Below are positions 1-11,154 of a DNA stretch of 64,000 nt, piece by piece. How positions within the stretch are numbered: position 1 is the first letter of the stretch; every line of letters begins with the position of its first letter. The notes below the pieces were generated by a model. The model was not told the origin of the DNA, did no database searches, and saw nothing but the letters and a program-made list of their open reading frames with translations. A program made the position numbers and the translations under genes. This DNA is from Clostridium sp. NkU-1 (GTDB lineage Bacteria > Bacillota_A > Clostridia > Lachnospirales > Lachnospiraceae): NCBI GenBank assembly GCA_001312405.1, contig BBDR01000003.1:382433-446432 (forward strand), given 5' to 3'.

Positions 1-129
1 AATGACCCAACGCTACCAGCATATATAAAAATAACTCAAGATAATGCACTAGAAACATCATTGAATTATCTTGGAAGTGAATTAGGAAATGATATTTATA
101 TGAAAATTGAAGGGATAGTAAAGGAATAA
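1..129 (+). CDS. 3' end of an unidentified gene
   Basis: An open frame enters from the left edge and ends at TAA 127-129, giving 42 codons of C-terminus (ending MKIEGIVKE). The composition is AT-rich like the following glycan genes. The piece is too short to assign a family. It could belong to a surface-polysaccharide gene because of its neighbours, but that is only context. Confidence 0.4.
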   Translation, partial: NDPTLPAYIKITQDNALETSLNYLGSELGNDIYMKIEGIVKE

Positions 130-554
130 GATTGTGGGAAAAATATTGGAATAAGGGTTTTTCTTTTTAATCATGCAGAAATCAATTGTTTAAAATGTGA
201 TAAAAAAAATATTATAACCTTTTGTTTGAAATTATATTTAAAATATTATCAATTTTTATATGATTGATTTCTTTGAGAGAAAAGAAAGTTTACTTTTACT
301 ATTAAATTTGTGACTATATAATGTTGTCAGATATTTTTCTAAAGCTTCCTTAGTGGGATTTGATAGTGGGGATATGATCTTATCAGATATTTATGTGGTA
401 TTAAATTTATAATATTAATTGCATGTTATAAAACTATTGAAAGGCAATTATATTCTGGTGATAAACTATTAAATCAGAAGTTGCATTTGGAAAACATAAT
501 TATTGGGCAATAATTGTCATATTCAGACTTTAACTATATATTGAGGAGACTTGG
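130..554. other. AT-rich gap without a gene
   Basis: About 425 bases with no supported coding frame and no clear terminator. Several -10-like AT stretches exist but none has a convincing -35 partner. A GAGGAG ribosome binding site at 544-549 serves the next gene. Confidence 0.5.
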
Positions 555-2609
555 TTGGAAATTATGGAGATAATAAAAAAAAGAGCATGGGTGAAAATGA
601 CAATTCTCCTTGCAGGTGTTTTTTTGTTGAGCATTATATCAACAAGAATGGTCTTACAGCTAATGAATAAAAGCTTGGCAATTGGGAAAGAAATTTCATA
701 TGGAATCAGTGGGGAGAATGTTGTAGGAGAGCTACTTCCTGGTGACGAATTAAGGCAACAATTTGTGATGCCAGTAGACCAGGTAAAGTTGATGAAAATT
801 AAGGTTGGTACTTATCAAAGAAATAATTATGGCATTTTAGCTTTTGTACTTATTGATGATGAATCAGGTAAAGTTGTTTATGAAAAAGATATTAATACGC
901 AAGAATTTAAGGATAATAATTATTATGATGTAGTACCTGATGGAAAGTTGGAAGTCATAAGAGGAAAGCTATATAGTGTTGTTATTACAATTAACCAGTC
1001 AACATCTGGCAGTGCCGTAACAGTTTATTATGACGGAAACTCCAATAGTACATTTTATCGGAACCATGTTATACAGAAGGGTGAATTATCTTTAAGCATA
1101 AGAGGGAATTATATTAAAAAAAGATGCAGCAATCTATATTTTTACTGCTTTCTTGATGCTGACATTTTCAGTAATATTGATGTATATTGTTTTAAATAGC
1201 AATAAAAAGCTTATGAATAATATTTTGTGGTTTGATAAGTTGATTGTAGTGGTTTTAATTTTTGTGCTGGCAGTGTTAATTTCTCAAGGTGGTGATCTTA
1301 ATATATCTATTTTACATGCATATGAATTTTTGGATTGTATAAAAAAATGGTAAAATATTAGATTTTTATAAAATAGCCACAGAAAATGCACTTTCCGGGA
1401 ATTATTCTAATTGGGGAGCTGGGATATTATACAGTGCAAATTATAATATACTAATGTATTTTACCTTGGCAGTATGCTTCTGCCTATAAAAATATTAGAA
1501 GTAATAGTGCAAAAATCAATAAGCATACACTATGTAATTATTTACATTAATATAATAATAGGTTTTTTGTTAATATATTCTGGAACATTGATTCATAAAC
1601 TATCTGTATGTTTTGGAGCTGATACTGAAGAAGCAAAAATTGTAAAATATATTTATTTATTGTCACCGATAACATTATTTTCGACAGTCGGATTTGGCCA
1701 AATGGATATTTTTGGAGTTATTGTTATGCTTTGGGCCTTGATTTTTTATATGAATGAGAGGATGAATACTTTTTCTTTATTGATATCAGTTGCAATTGCT
1801 TTAAAAGCTTTTCCTTTGTTTATATTTATACCGTTAGTTTTACTGATTGAAAAAAGGCTTATATATATAATTAAGTACTTTGTTTTTGGTTTAAGCTGTC
1901 CATTGGTCTTTAAAGTAGTTTATGGTCGAGATCCTGTGTATGTTGAGATGAAAAAAGCCTTTGAAAATTTTTATGGTTTTACAGGCAGGCTTTTTCAAAG
2001 TCAAATAGAGGGAGCCCACGGAGCAATATCTTTATTCATGTTATTGGTTTTCATAGTATGTTTTGCGTGCTATTATCATAATGTTGAGAAAGAATGCCTT
2101 TGGAAATATGTTATCATAGTACCTCTTGTAATATATTCGGGTTTTTCTATTCTTATTCAATGGCATCCGCAATATCTTATTATCTATTCTGTGTTCTTAG
2201 CACAGGCCTTTCTGATAAGTAAGGAGAAAAATCGATTCTTAGTATTGGAGTTTTTTTATTGGATTAGGATATTTGGTAATTACATTGTTAGTGTGCGTAA
2301 AAAAATGTTGATAATTATATGTTAAACAACGGAATACTCGGAGTGGCTTTCCATAGATATTATGACGGTGTAACGATCAAGGAACTACTAGATGGCCTCG
2401 ATTTTCAGTATTTGCAAGAAGCAATGATGACGATGTTTGCAGCCTCGATTTTGACAATTTTAATTGTTACATTAAAAGAACAAAAGGGATTGAAAAAGTA
2501 CGTATGCCAAGATGAAAGTCAGTTTTTAAGAGGCTATGTATATTTAAGAGTGTTACCGCTGATATTGTTCCTTGTGATATCTATTTATTTGTTTTATTAT
2601 GTATGCTGA
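555..2609 (+). CDS. GT-C-like integral membrane glycosyltransferase (frameshifted)
   Basis: Repaired length is about 684 residues. The first half has an N-terminal membrane anchor and a beta-rich extracytoplasmic stretch; the rest is polytopic, with many hydrophobic helices. GQMD near 1700 and HPQY near 2165 resemble the loop motifs of polyprenyl-phosphate-sugar-dependent GT-C enzymes (DUF2029 type). Such enzymes transfer a sugar from a lipid carrier on the outer face of the membrane. The start is TTG 555, behind GAGGAG. The reading frame moves at the A7 runs near 1113 and 1341, at a missing G near 1471, and at the A7 run at 2299. Joining these four frames gives continuous membrane-protein sequence. 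The family call is moderate and the substrate is unknown. Confidence 0.6.
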
Positions 2610-2663
2610 TTTTTATTAAGAGAGCCAAAGTGATCAGATTGGGACTAAGATGAGGAAAGAGTA

Positions 2664-3701
2664 TTGAAAAAGGAAAGAATTTTTTTATTTGGATTTCATT
2701 AGAGCTATTGCAACATTTACAATAGTATTAACGCATTATAATGCGCTATTTTTATATTTACCACAACCACGGCCAGATAAATGTCTTTTATTATATCGAA
2801 TATTTAATATTTACATTGGAAACTGGGGCGTTTCACTATTTTTTTATTATAAGTGGTGCAGCATTAATGTATACTTATGACAAAAAGTTTGGACTTTGGG
2901 ATTATTATAAGCGCAGAATGAAAAGTATTTATCCAATGTGGTGGATTGCATATATTATGGCAGCTTCTTATTGGTTTTTAAAATATAAAACTTATAATCC
3001 TTGGGGAGTTCCTAGTAATGAAAAGTGGAAAATTATTTTAAGCATTTTAGGATTTGATGCCTATTTTGAAGGAATTACTCCGGTTTTTAAGTTCATTGGT
3101 GAATGGTTTTTAGGATGCATTATACTTATGTATATTATTTTTCCTTTGCTGAGAAGAGCTGTGCAAAATATCAAGACAAGTATGATTTTAGTACCTGTTG
3201 TCATTTTGTTATATTTTTTTGGGCATATACAAAAATAATACATTATTAGCAACTGATATTCTAGTCTATGTAAGAATCCCAGAATTTCTATTTGGAATGA
3301 TATATATGAAGTATTGGAAAAATAATTGTTCCAAAGTCTGTGTGTGCGTCTCTGTACTTGTGCTTGCAATGAATCAAATTGTTCATCCATCAATCAATGC
3401 AACTGTGCAGACTACATATGTGGGAATTGCAAGCTTCTTATGTTTGGTTTTTATAGCGGAGTTTTTGCAGAGGATAAAGCTAGTCAAGCTATTGAGTACT
3501 ATAATTTCTAAATATAGTTATCCTGTGTTTTTATTGCACCATTTAATCATATACGAAATAGCAGCGAACTTTGACTTGAATAATATTTCGGAGGGGATGA
3601 ATGCAATATTGTTCTTAATAATATGTGAAATTGTTGCAATAGGTGCATATTTACTTTATAAGTTAAATTCAGAGTTTGCAAAGTGTTGGGGTGAGAACTA
3701 A
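2664..3701 (+). CDS. Acyltransferase 3 family (OafA-like) membrane protein (frameshifted)
   Basis: About 344 residues after repair. It opens with RIFYLDFIRAIATFTIVLTH, the typical first helix of acyltransferase-3 proteins with the catalytic-region His in the first membrane segment. About ten hydrophobic helices follow, and a YPVFLLHHLIIYE motif lies near the C-terminus. Members O-acetylate (or otherwise acylate) sugars of surface polysaccharides in the membrane. The start is TTG 2664 with GAGG upstream. Three T7 runs (2680, 2839, 3224) each shift the frame by one, and removing one T at each gives a normal-length protein. Its place in a glycan cluster suggests decoration of the exported polymer. 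Confidence 0.8.
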
Positions 3702-3869
3702 TTTTAATGTTAAATCTATTGTAACTTTGACATTTATGGTCAATTTGACATTAAGATGAAGCGTAATTGAATAAGGAATATTTGAATTTTAATTATGTGC
3801 TGGAATATGTTGTAATTTGAAGATGTTGTATATTTATCCTATGAGGCGTGAATGGAGGGTAAAATAGTG

Positions 3870-3950
3870 ATGGGAAGATTAACGGCAGTACTTCCGGTTA
3901 GGACCGGAAGCAGTAGGATAAAAAAATAGATATGGGGCTGATAATTATTG
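3870..3950 (+). pseudogene. N-terminal remnant of a CMP-sugar-type nucleotidyltransferase
   Basis: A good GGAGGG site (3854) precedes ATG 3870, which encodes MGRLTAVLPVRTGSSRIKK and then a stop. The pattern AVLPVRTGS-R-K is the nucleotide-binding start of acylneuraminate/KDO cytidylyltransferases. Only about 20-24 residues remain, even if the A7 run at 3920 is read as A6. The rest of the enzyme is absent, so this looks like the scar of a deletion just upstream of the FAD oxidoreductase. The family call rests on one motif. Confidence 0.4.
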
Positions 3951-3981
3951 ACAAAAGGCAGCTATCACAAAGGAGATAAAG

Positions 3982-5106
3982 ATGTATTTTGAACGAGTTA
4001 TTATAGGTGGTGGGTTATATGGGTTATATTCAGCTTTACTGTGGCAAGATGGGAAAAAGAGTTTTGGTTTTAGAATATGATTCAGCTCCGTTTATGCGTG
4101 CTACATACATCAATCAGGCAAGAGTACACATGGGCTATCATTATCCCCGATCATATTCTACTGCGATTAAATCAGCAAATTACTTTTCACGGTTCAATGA
4201 AGAATATGACTTTTGTGTACATTCAGAATTTGATCAAGTTTATGCAACTTCTGCTGCCTTTTCATGGACGGATGCAAATCAATTTAAAAAAGTTTTGCCA
4301 TGATGCAGATATAAAATGTGAGGAATTATCTGTTCAAAAGTATTTTAAACCAGGTATGTGCGATGGTGCTTTCTTAACAAAAGAGTATACTTATGATGCA
4401 CAAATTTTAAAAGAATGGCTAATGACTGAGATTGCAAAGTATCCTAATATAGAACTTCGATATAATGTACGCATCCAAAATATCAAAAGAACTGAGAATT
4501 ACTATGAGATGCATTTGAAATCAGGAGAAGTTATAAGTAGTGATTTTGTTTTAAATGCAACGTATGCCTCGGTAAATCAAATCCTTAGACAGTTGGATTT
4601 CGAACTATTTAAAATCAAATACGAATTATGTGAGATTATTTTATGTGAAGTGGATGACAAGTTAAATGATATCGGCTTCACTGTTATGGACGGTCCTTTT
4701 TTTCTCAATTATGCCCTTTGGTAAGACTGGACTACATTCACTGACATCGGTAACATTCACACCTCATATAACTAGTTATGATGAAGTTCCAATGTTTGAA
4801 TGTCAGAAAAGGTGTAATGGGTATTGCAGTCCAGAACAATTAGGTAATTGTAACGACTGCATAGCTAAACCAGCTTCTGCTTGGAACTATATGTCTAATT
4901 TGGCTCGGAAGTATATAAAAGAGGAATATGGATTTAAATACCATTCCTCTTTGTTTTCTATGAAGCCCATCTTAAAAGCTTCTGAAATAGACGATTCAAG
5001 GCCAACGGTAATTAAATATTTTTCACAAAATCCAACATTTGTAAGTGTATTGAGTGGTAAAATCAATACCGTATACGACTTAGACGATGTACTGAGAGGA
5101 GAATAA
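3982..5106 (+). CDS. FAD-dependent oxidoreductase (DAO-like) (frameshifted)
   Basis: Starts at ATG 3982 behind AAGGAG and begins with RVIIGGGLYGLYSA, the Rossmann GxGxxG dinucleotide-binding fold, followed by VLVLEYD as the acidic end of the second strand. About 374 residues after repair. Near 4800-4875 there is a Cys cluster (FECQKRCNGYCSPEQ, then NCNDCIAKP) that could bind a metal. Frame changes occur near 4040 (probably two missing bases), at the A6 run at 4285 and at the T7 run at 4697. Related proteins occur in polysaccharide clusters but their substrate is not known to me. It lies 1 nt before the next glycosyltransferase, so it is probably co-transcribed. Confidence 0.65.
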
Positions 5107-5107
5107 C

Positions 5108-6067
5108 ATGGTAAACAATAAAGAAAAAAAATTTTATATCTGTAGTTGCCTATGTTCATAATAATGAGAATGAACTGGAAAATTGGCTAGAGTATATTCT
5201 TGATCTGCTGAAAATACACTTCGATAAATATGAAATTGTCTTTGTTAACGACAATTCGTATGACAATAGCATTGCTATAATAAAAAAATTCGTGAAAGAA
5301 CATCATATCGGTCATATAATTAATATTATACATATGAGCTACTATCATGGTTTAGAGGCCTCAATGAATGCTGGTGTAGATTTAGCTATTGGGGATTTTA
5401 TTTACGAATTTGATAATTTATTAGTCGAGTATGATCAAGATTTAATATGGAAAGTATATCAGCGATCCTTACAAGGATATGATATTGTCTCAGCAGCTTC
5501 AGGTGAAAAGATGGACGTTTTTTTCTACGATTTTTTATAAAATTTATAACTGGGGCAAGAGGCAAGAAGGAAGTGCCTACTCTTTGCAAAGGGAATCCTT
5601 TCGGATTTTATCTAGGCGTGCTATCAATCGGGTAAAAGCAATGGGCAATTCTATTCCTTATAGAAAAGCAATGTATATTAATTGTGGACTGCCATGTGAC
5701 AGCATTTTTTATAGGACGAATGAAAATATAAAGAAGAGTTATGATAAAACGCAAATGAAAAATAGGAAGGAATTGGCCATTGATTCCTTGATTTTATTTA
5801 CGGATACTGTTACAAAAGTAACCCTTTTGATTAGTTGCTTGTTTTTTTGCTTTTGCATTTTTGGTTGGTGGATATACAGTTTTTGTGTATTTGGGTAATC
5901 ATCAGCCCGTAGAAGGCTGGGCACCTATTATGGGATTTTTGTCGGCTGGTTTTGGGGGTATTTTTATTATACTAACTATTATCGTAAAATATCTGTCCTT
6001 AGCATTAAATATGTTGTTTAAAAAGCAGAATTATCTTATTAAAAGCATTGAAAAGATTACTGATTAG
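5108..6067 (+). CDS. GT2 glycosyltransferase, GtrB/DPM-like, with C-terminal membrane helices (frameshifted)
   Basis: About 318 residues after repair. The N-terminus has ISVVAYVHNNENELENWL and a VFVNDNSYDNS segment typical of GT-A family 2 enzymes. It ends with two membrane helices (near 5820-5890 and 5925-5990) as in polyisoprenyl-phosphate sugar synthases. Such enzymes load a sugar from an NDP donor onto undecaprenyl phosphate. Frame breaks lie at A8 5114, T7 5518 and T7 near 5850. The canonical DxD is not obvious (EFDN near 5406), which may mean altered metal binding or just divergence. It is followed 9 nt later by a second GtrB-like gene. Confidence 0.75.
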
Positions 6068-6076
6068 GGAGACGTT

Positions 6077-7023
6077 ATGAAACAATTAATAACAGTTATT
6101 GCACCAATGTACAATGAAGAAGAACTTGTTGAGGAGTATTGCCTAACTACGATGGCTGCATTAGACAAAAGCAATTATGCATATGAGATTCTTTTGGTAA
6201 ATGACGGTTCTAAGGATAGAACCTTCTTAAAAATGCAGAAGATGCAAGAAGCACATCCAAATCATATTGGAATTATTGATTTGACAAGAAACTTTGGATT
6301 GGAAGGAGCAATTAATGCCGGAATACGCATGGCTGCAGGGAACATTGTTGTGGTTATGGATGCTGATTTACAAGATCCACCAGAATTGATTCTGGAAATG
6401 CTGAAAAAAATATGAATCTGGAGCAGATATTGTTATTGCTAATCGAGAGAAACGGAGAAATGATAATTTTTTTAAGCGGACGACTGCCTCTATATATTAT
6501 AAAATTTTAGATGATTTATCTGGAAAAATACATCTAGAGAGAGGGGCGGCTAATTATCGTTTGCTTTCTGAACGAGCTCTAGAACAACTACGTGCCCTGC
6601 CTGAAGTTAATGGGGTCTTTCGTGTAACAGTTCCTTTTTTTGGGCATGAAAACTGAAACAGTAATATATGATCGCAACCAACGTTTTGCGGGAAAGACAA
6701 AATACAACTTAAAATCTATGATACGATATGCTTTAGATAGTTTAACAGGTATTTCTATTGAACCATTAAGAAAGTTGAGTCTAATGCCCCTAGCTGCAGG
6801 TATTCTTTTTCTGATTAACATTGTAGGAATAGTTGTTTCTAACGGCTATTGGAGAGGATTTTTTTACATTGGAATGCTTTTATCAGTATTTTCCGGATTG
6901 GGATTTGTAGCATTGGCATTAATTGGTGAATATATCGGACAAATTATGATCGAAAACAAACATCGTCCTACCTCTCTAATTTATAATTATAGTCCATCTT
7001 TAAATGGAAAGGAGTTTTTATAG
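6077..7023 (+). CDS. GT2 polyisoprenyl-phosphate glycosyltransferase (GtrB-like) (frameshifted)
   Basis: About 314 residues after repair. It starts with TVIAPMYNEEELVEEY, has LLVNDGSKDRT and the metal-binding VVMDADLQDPPELI (DADLQDP is the hallmark of DPM1/GtrB enzymes), and ends in two membrane helices near 6775-6920. It should transfer a sugar to undecaprenyl phosphate at the inner membrane face; the partner flippase could be the GtrA protein at 8770. Frame breaks occur at A7 near 6407 and T7 near 6635. The stop at 7021-7023 overlaps the GTG of the following reductase, which indicates translational coupling. Confidence 0.85.
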
Positions 7024-7973
7024 TGGAATATGTGAGATTAGGTAATTCAGGCCTGAAAATTACAGAAATAACATTTGGAACAGCTTTGACCATAGGTACT
7101 GAAAGTACTGCCCAAGGATATGCAGAAGCCATGATTGATACAGCCTGGGAATTGGGAATTCGTTCGTTTGATACGTCTAATAATTATGGCCAAGCGGAGC
7201 GTTTAATTGGGCAAGCTCTAAAAAAGTACCCTAGAGAGCAATATGTTCTGTCTACTAAGGGGTCATGGCCTATTGGAGATTCTCCATATCATAAGGGGTT
7301 GTCCAGGAAACATATTTTATGGGCATTTGAAGAATCTATGGATAAACTTGGAATGGGCTATGTGGATTTGTATTATGCACATCGATATGATCCGGAGGTT
7401 CCAATGGAAGAAATAGTCCGTACTTTCAATTATTTGATTGAAAGTGGGAAGGTAAGATACTGGGCAACATCAGAATGGCCTCAAAGTGCATTAGAGGAAT
7501 GCTGGACAGTATGTGAAAAATTAAACTTAGAAAAACCTATAACAGAACAGTTTATTTATTCCTACGCATTAAGAAAGGCTGAGCAAAATGGGGTAAAAAG
7601 GTTCTGCGTCACAAATGGTTTAGGCAGCCTAGGTTTTTCTCCTTTATGCCAAGGGTATTTAACAGGTAAATATCGTAATAATATACCAAAAGATTCGCGT
7701 ATTGCCAAAAGTGATATACTTCATTATGATAAGACTAAAAATTTTTATGTTCAAAACAAAGAGAGTATAGACTTCTTTTTAGATACTTGTGATAAATATC
7801 ATGTGTCCTATACTGCTGCTGCATTGCAATGGTGTCTGAGACAAAAGATTTATCCGGTTTTAGGTGCAAGCAAACCAGAACAATTGAAAGAAAGCATTCA
7901 AGCCTTATCACATAAAGTCCCAGAAGCATTGTGGAAGGACTTAGAGACATTCAAATCAAGAGGAGTAAATTGA
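7023..7973 (+). CDS. Aldo/keto reductase family protein
   Basis: An uninterrupted 316-residue protein. It carries the AKR signatures GTALTIGTES-, the catalytic Asp/Tyr segment SFDTSNNYGQAE, the Lys in VLSTKG and the His of YYAHRYDPEVP, followed by the NADPH-binding C-terminal part with LGASKPEQL. It probably reduces a keto group or carbonyl using NADPH. In this operon a sugar intermediate is a reasonable substrate, but that is inferred only from neighbours. The start is GTG 7023 overlapping the preceding stop; the end overlaps the next ATG (TGATG). Confidence 0.85.
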   Translation: MEYVRLGNSGLKITEITFGTALTIGTESTAQGYAEAMIDTAWELGIRSFDTSNNYGQAERLIGQALKKYPREQYVLSTKGSWPIGDSPYHKGLSRKHILWAFEESMDKLGMGYVDLYYAHRYDPEVPMEEIVRTFNYLIESGKVRYWATSEWPQSALEECWTVCEKLNLEKPITEQFIYSYALRKAEQNGVKRFCVTNGLGSLGFSPLCQGYLTGKYRNNIPKDSRIAKSDILHYDKTKNFYVQNKESIDFFLDTCDKYHVSYTAAALQWCLRQKIYPVLGASKPEQLKESIQALSHKVPEALWKDLETFKSRGVN

Positions 7974-8764
7974 TGAAATTGGCAATATCAAATATAGCAT
8001 GGAATCCTCAAAATAATACGGAAGTTTTTTTCTATAATGGAAAAATATCATTATCTTGGGTTAGAGATCGCTCCCTCTATTATCGTTGGAGAGAATCCTT
8101 ATTCAAAATGCAAAGAAGCAAAGCTCTTTGCTCAGAAGCTTAAAGAACAATACGGATTTTCAATTTGCTCCATGCAATCTATTTGGTATGGAAAGCAGGA
8201 AGAAATATTTGCAGACGCACAGCAGCGGGAGGAATTAAAGAATTATACATATCAGGCTATAAATTTCGCACGGGAAATTGGTTGCCCCAATATTGTCTTT
8301 GGATGTCCTAAAAATCGTAATTTATATCATGAAGATGACTATCAGGTTGCTGTTGAATTTTTTTAGAGAACTAGGCGATGTGGCTTATCGTTCAGATACC
8401 ACGCTGGCACTTGAGGCAAACCCAATAATATACGGAACGAATTTTTTTGAATAAGACGGAAGAGGCACTGGAAATTATAAAAGAGATTAACTCGCCAGGT
8501 CTTAAATTAAATTTAGATTTAGGGACTATGATTTTCAACAACGAAGATATCTCTATGTTTGCTGGACAAGGAAAATGGATTAATCATGTTCATATCAGTG
8601 AACCTGGGCTTAAAATGATTGAACAGCGAAAACTCCATGAAGAAGTAAAATACATTCTAATGGCTGAGGATTATGAGCATTACATTTCAGTTGAAATGGG
8701 AAAACAAGATAATTTGGACGAACTGAAAAATGTATTAAGATACATTACAACAATTTATGGATAA
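7973..8764 (+). CDS. Sugar phosphate isomerase/epimerase-like TIM-barrel protein (frameshifted)
   Basis: About 262 residues after repair. It begins MKLAISNIAWNP and has the xylose-isomerase-like TIM-barrel pattern: LEIAPS early, ALEANP in the middle, LNLDLGT and NHVHISEP for metal-binding residues, and ISVEMG near the end. Three T7 runs (8026, 8354, 8442) each add one base. The gene overlaps the aldo/keto reductase by one base, so the two probably act on the same sugar. Possible reactions are ketose/aldose isomerisation or 3-epimerisation; I cannot choose. Confidence 0.75.
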
Positions 8765-8769
8765 AGAAT

Positions 8770-9172
8770 ATGATAAAAATTAATATTAAGGAAACATTTT
8801 TATATCTTTTTTTTGGAGTATGCACCACCATTATCAATACTGCTGTTTATGCACTTTTATATGAGACAAACTTGATGCGGAATGTCCCGAGTAATATTAT
8901 TGCGTGGGTTTTAGCTGTTTTATTTGCTTTTATCACAAATAAACTCTGGGTTTTTAAAAGTAGGAATATGTCTCGAAAGGAATTATTGAATGAAGTTGTA
9001 AGTTTTTTTCTCTTGTCGAATTGCCACTGGTGTTCTAGATATTATCATCATGTACATTGGAGTAAATAAATTGGGATTTATTGGAGTTGGCGTCAAAGTT
9101 TTTTCTAATGTTATAGTCATTGTGTTGAATTATGTGGCAAGTAAGGCTTATATCTTCAAGAGTAAACGGTAA
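8770..9172 (+). CDS. GtrA family membrane protein (frameshifted at a T7 run)
   Basis: About 133 residues with four hydrophobic helices. The pattern YLFFGVCTTIINTAVYALLY, then AFITNKLWVFKS near the middle, and a C-terminal NYVASKAYIFKSK is diagnostic for GtrA. GtrA proteins help move undecaprenyl-phosphate-linked sugars across the membrane and act with GtrB-type enzymes such as those at 5108 and 6077. The T7 run near 9005 breaks the frame; with six T the protein continues to TAA 9170-9172. Confidence 0.85.
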
Positions 9173-9717
9173 AGCGGGACAAATTAACAATGTTAACTAT
9201 TTTATCGGAAAAACGAAGATTGCCCCAATTAAGAATATTGGAAGAAACAAAATAATTGACAATCCTTTTTTTTAGAGGATAATTGGCGAGACGAACTTGT
9301 GGAGATGGGCATATAACATATCCCGTTAAGAAATACTTTGAAAATACAGACATTCCCTATAACGATGGAATCCATGTGCTGTATATAAAGTCTTTCGTGG
9401 ACTATGGTTCGGAAATGTGAATCTAATGCAGTATTTTAAGGTAGCAGACCATGGTGGCATGAGATAGGACAAAACATCAAAGCGTGTGTGATTTTGAAAT
9501 ACGAGGAAAGATGGAATGATATTATGTGCGATGTTAGCGGAAAGATTTATAAAGAAGTCAAGAAGGAAGCGGCTATTAATATAGCATGAAAAGGCCTTGC
9601 AGTGAATGTGGTCGCAGATTTTATTGGGAAAAGCGTTCAGCAAAACACTATTACAAGACGTTGATTTGCTCATAAATTTACTTTTGGAGTTTTTTTCTTT
9701 TTAGTAGGTAAAGTCAA
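9173..9717. other. Gap with decayed coding fragments
   Basis: No full gene is visible in about 545 bases. Short pieces look protein-like: a + strand stretch around 9450-9590 that includes KACVILKYEERWNDIMCDVS, and a 29-codon frame at about 9588-9677 starting MKRPCSECGRRFYWEKRS with one CxxC. On the minus strand around 9364-9396 the frame encodes YTAHGFH, identical to a motif of the GT4 protein just downstream. I read this as degraded DNA from earlier cluster rearrangement, with no function assignable. Confidence 0.35.
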
Positions 9718-10884
9718 ATGAAAAATATAAAAAAAGCACTTTTAGTTACTACCGTTAGTGGCTTCGTTCCCCAATTTGAGATGTCAAATGTCCGGATACT
9801 TCAAGAGATGGGGTACGAAGTTCATTATGCTGCCAATTATAATACTCCTTCCTATGGTAATGACAATCATCGGTTGGAAGGAACTGGCATTATACAACAT
9901 CAGATTGATTTTGTTCGAAATCCTTTTAATCTCAAAGGCCTTACAATTTATAAGCAGCTTAAGAAACTGATGCAGATAGAACGTTTTGACCTTGTTCATT
10001 GCCATACACCTATGGGAGGTGTTATGGCCAGGCTCGCTGCGCATTCAACCCAAACATCGCCGGTTATTTATACAGCACACGGATTTCATTTTTACACAGG
10101 TGCCTCTATGATCAACTGGTTATGTTATTATCCCGTAGAAAAATTTCTATCATATTTTACAGATGAATTAATTTGTATAAATAAAGAAGATTATGAAAGA
10201 GCGAAAAAAAAATTTCATGCAAAATATATTGATTATATTCCGGGTGTAGGTATAAGTATAGATAAAATTCGAAGAGATATTGATATTAGGCTTAAAAAGG
10301 AGGAACTGGGACTTCCGAAAGATAAAATAATTCTCCTTTCTTCTGGAGAATTGATAAAAAGAAAGAACCATGAAGTCACAATTCGAGCGATTGCACATTT
10401 AAAACAGTATTCTAACAATTTTCACTATATTATTTGTGGACAAGGTGCATTAAATGAGTATCTTCGTGAATTAGTAGAGACACTTAATGTATCAGATTCC
10501 ATTTCCTTCCTAGGATATCGAAAGGATATGATGGAAGTTTTTCAAGTAGCAGATATATTTCTTTTTCCCTCTTTCCAAGAGGGGCTCCCAATGGCCTTAT
10601 TAGAGGCTATGGCATACGGCCTTCCGGTTGTCTGTTCAGATATTCGCGGAAACCGTGATTTGATGGGGAGAGGCTCCGAAGGATCATTAAAGTATTGCGA
10701 GGGAGGAATTATGATAAGAGAGGTCGATAATGCCTCTGCTTATAGTCAGGCAATTTATTTCTTATTACAGAATAAAAATCTAATGTATGAAATGGGGGAT
10801 AAGAATAGTGTACGTGCTAAAGAATTTAGCGATAAGAGTGTAAAAGCTGCTATGTCAAAAATATATCATAAATTACTGACTTAA
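9718..10884 (+). CDS. GT4 family glycosyltransferase (EpsD-like)
   Basis: An intact 388-residue GT-B enzyme. The N-terminal half has DLVHCHTPMGGVMARLAA and VIYTAHGFHFYTGAS, typical of the Firmicute EpsD/CapM subgroup; the C-terminal half has the donor-site motif FPSFQEGLPMALLEAMAYGLPVV with the EX7E glutamates. It transfers a sugar from an NDP donor to a lipid-linked oligosaccharide on the cytoplasmic face. It has an A9 run (10204-10212) in frame, so long runs are not always miscalled. It is the last gene of the AT-rich cluster before the insertion sequence. Confidence 0.9.
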   Translation: MKNIKKALLVTTVSGFVPQFEMSNVRILQEMGYEVHYAANYNTPSYGNDNHRLEGTGIIQHQIDFVRNPFNLKGLTIYKQLKKLMQIERFDLVHCHTPMGGVMARLAAHSTQTSPVIYTAHGFHFYTGASMINWLCYYPVEKFLSYFTDELICINKEDYERAKKKFHAKYIDYIPGVGISIDKIRRDIDIRLKKEELGLPKDKIILLSSGELIKRKNHEVTIRAIAHLKQYSNNFHYIICGQGALNEYLRELVETLNVSDSISFLGYRKDMMEVFQVADIFLFPSFQEGLPMALLEAMAYGLPVVCSDIRGNRDLMGRGSEGSLKYCEGGIMIREVDNASAYSQAIYFLLQNKNLMYEMGDKNSVRAKEFSDKSVKAAMSKIYHKLLT

Positions 10885-11042
10885 TTTTTTATAATAGTAG
10901 ATTTTTATATCGAGACTGTTTCAAAGTCTGCGTAAACTCAAAAACTGATATAAGATAGCCATTTGTTTCCATGAGGAGAGATCATTTTTTTCGGTCTTTC
11001 CTCTTTGTTTGTATTATAATGCAGATTCCTGGTATGTCAAGA

Positions 11043-11070
11043 GTAAGCGTCAAATATGTTGGTGTGTATA
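11043..11070 (+). repeat. IS66 left inverted repeat
   Basis: Begins GTAAGCGTCAAATATGTTGG. It matches the reverse complement of the right end at about 24 of 28 positions, and the GTAAGCG start is characteristic of IS66 ends. Confidence 0.85.
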
Positions 11071-11154
11071 TTTTTACTTTTAATTGTGAGATAATGTTTC
11101 TAATTCTAAAAGTCTTAAGGAACTTAAGTACCTTAAGGGATTGGAGATTTATCT

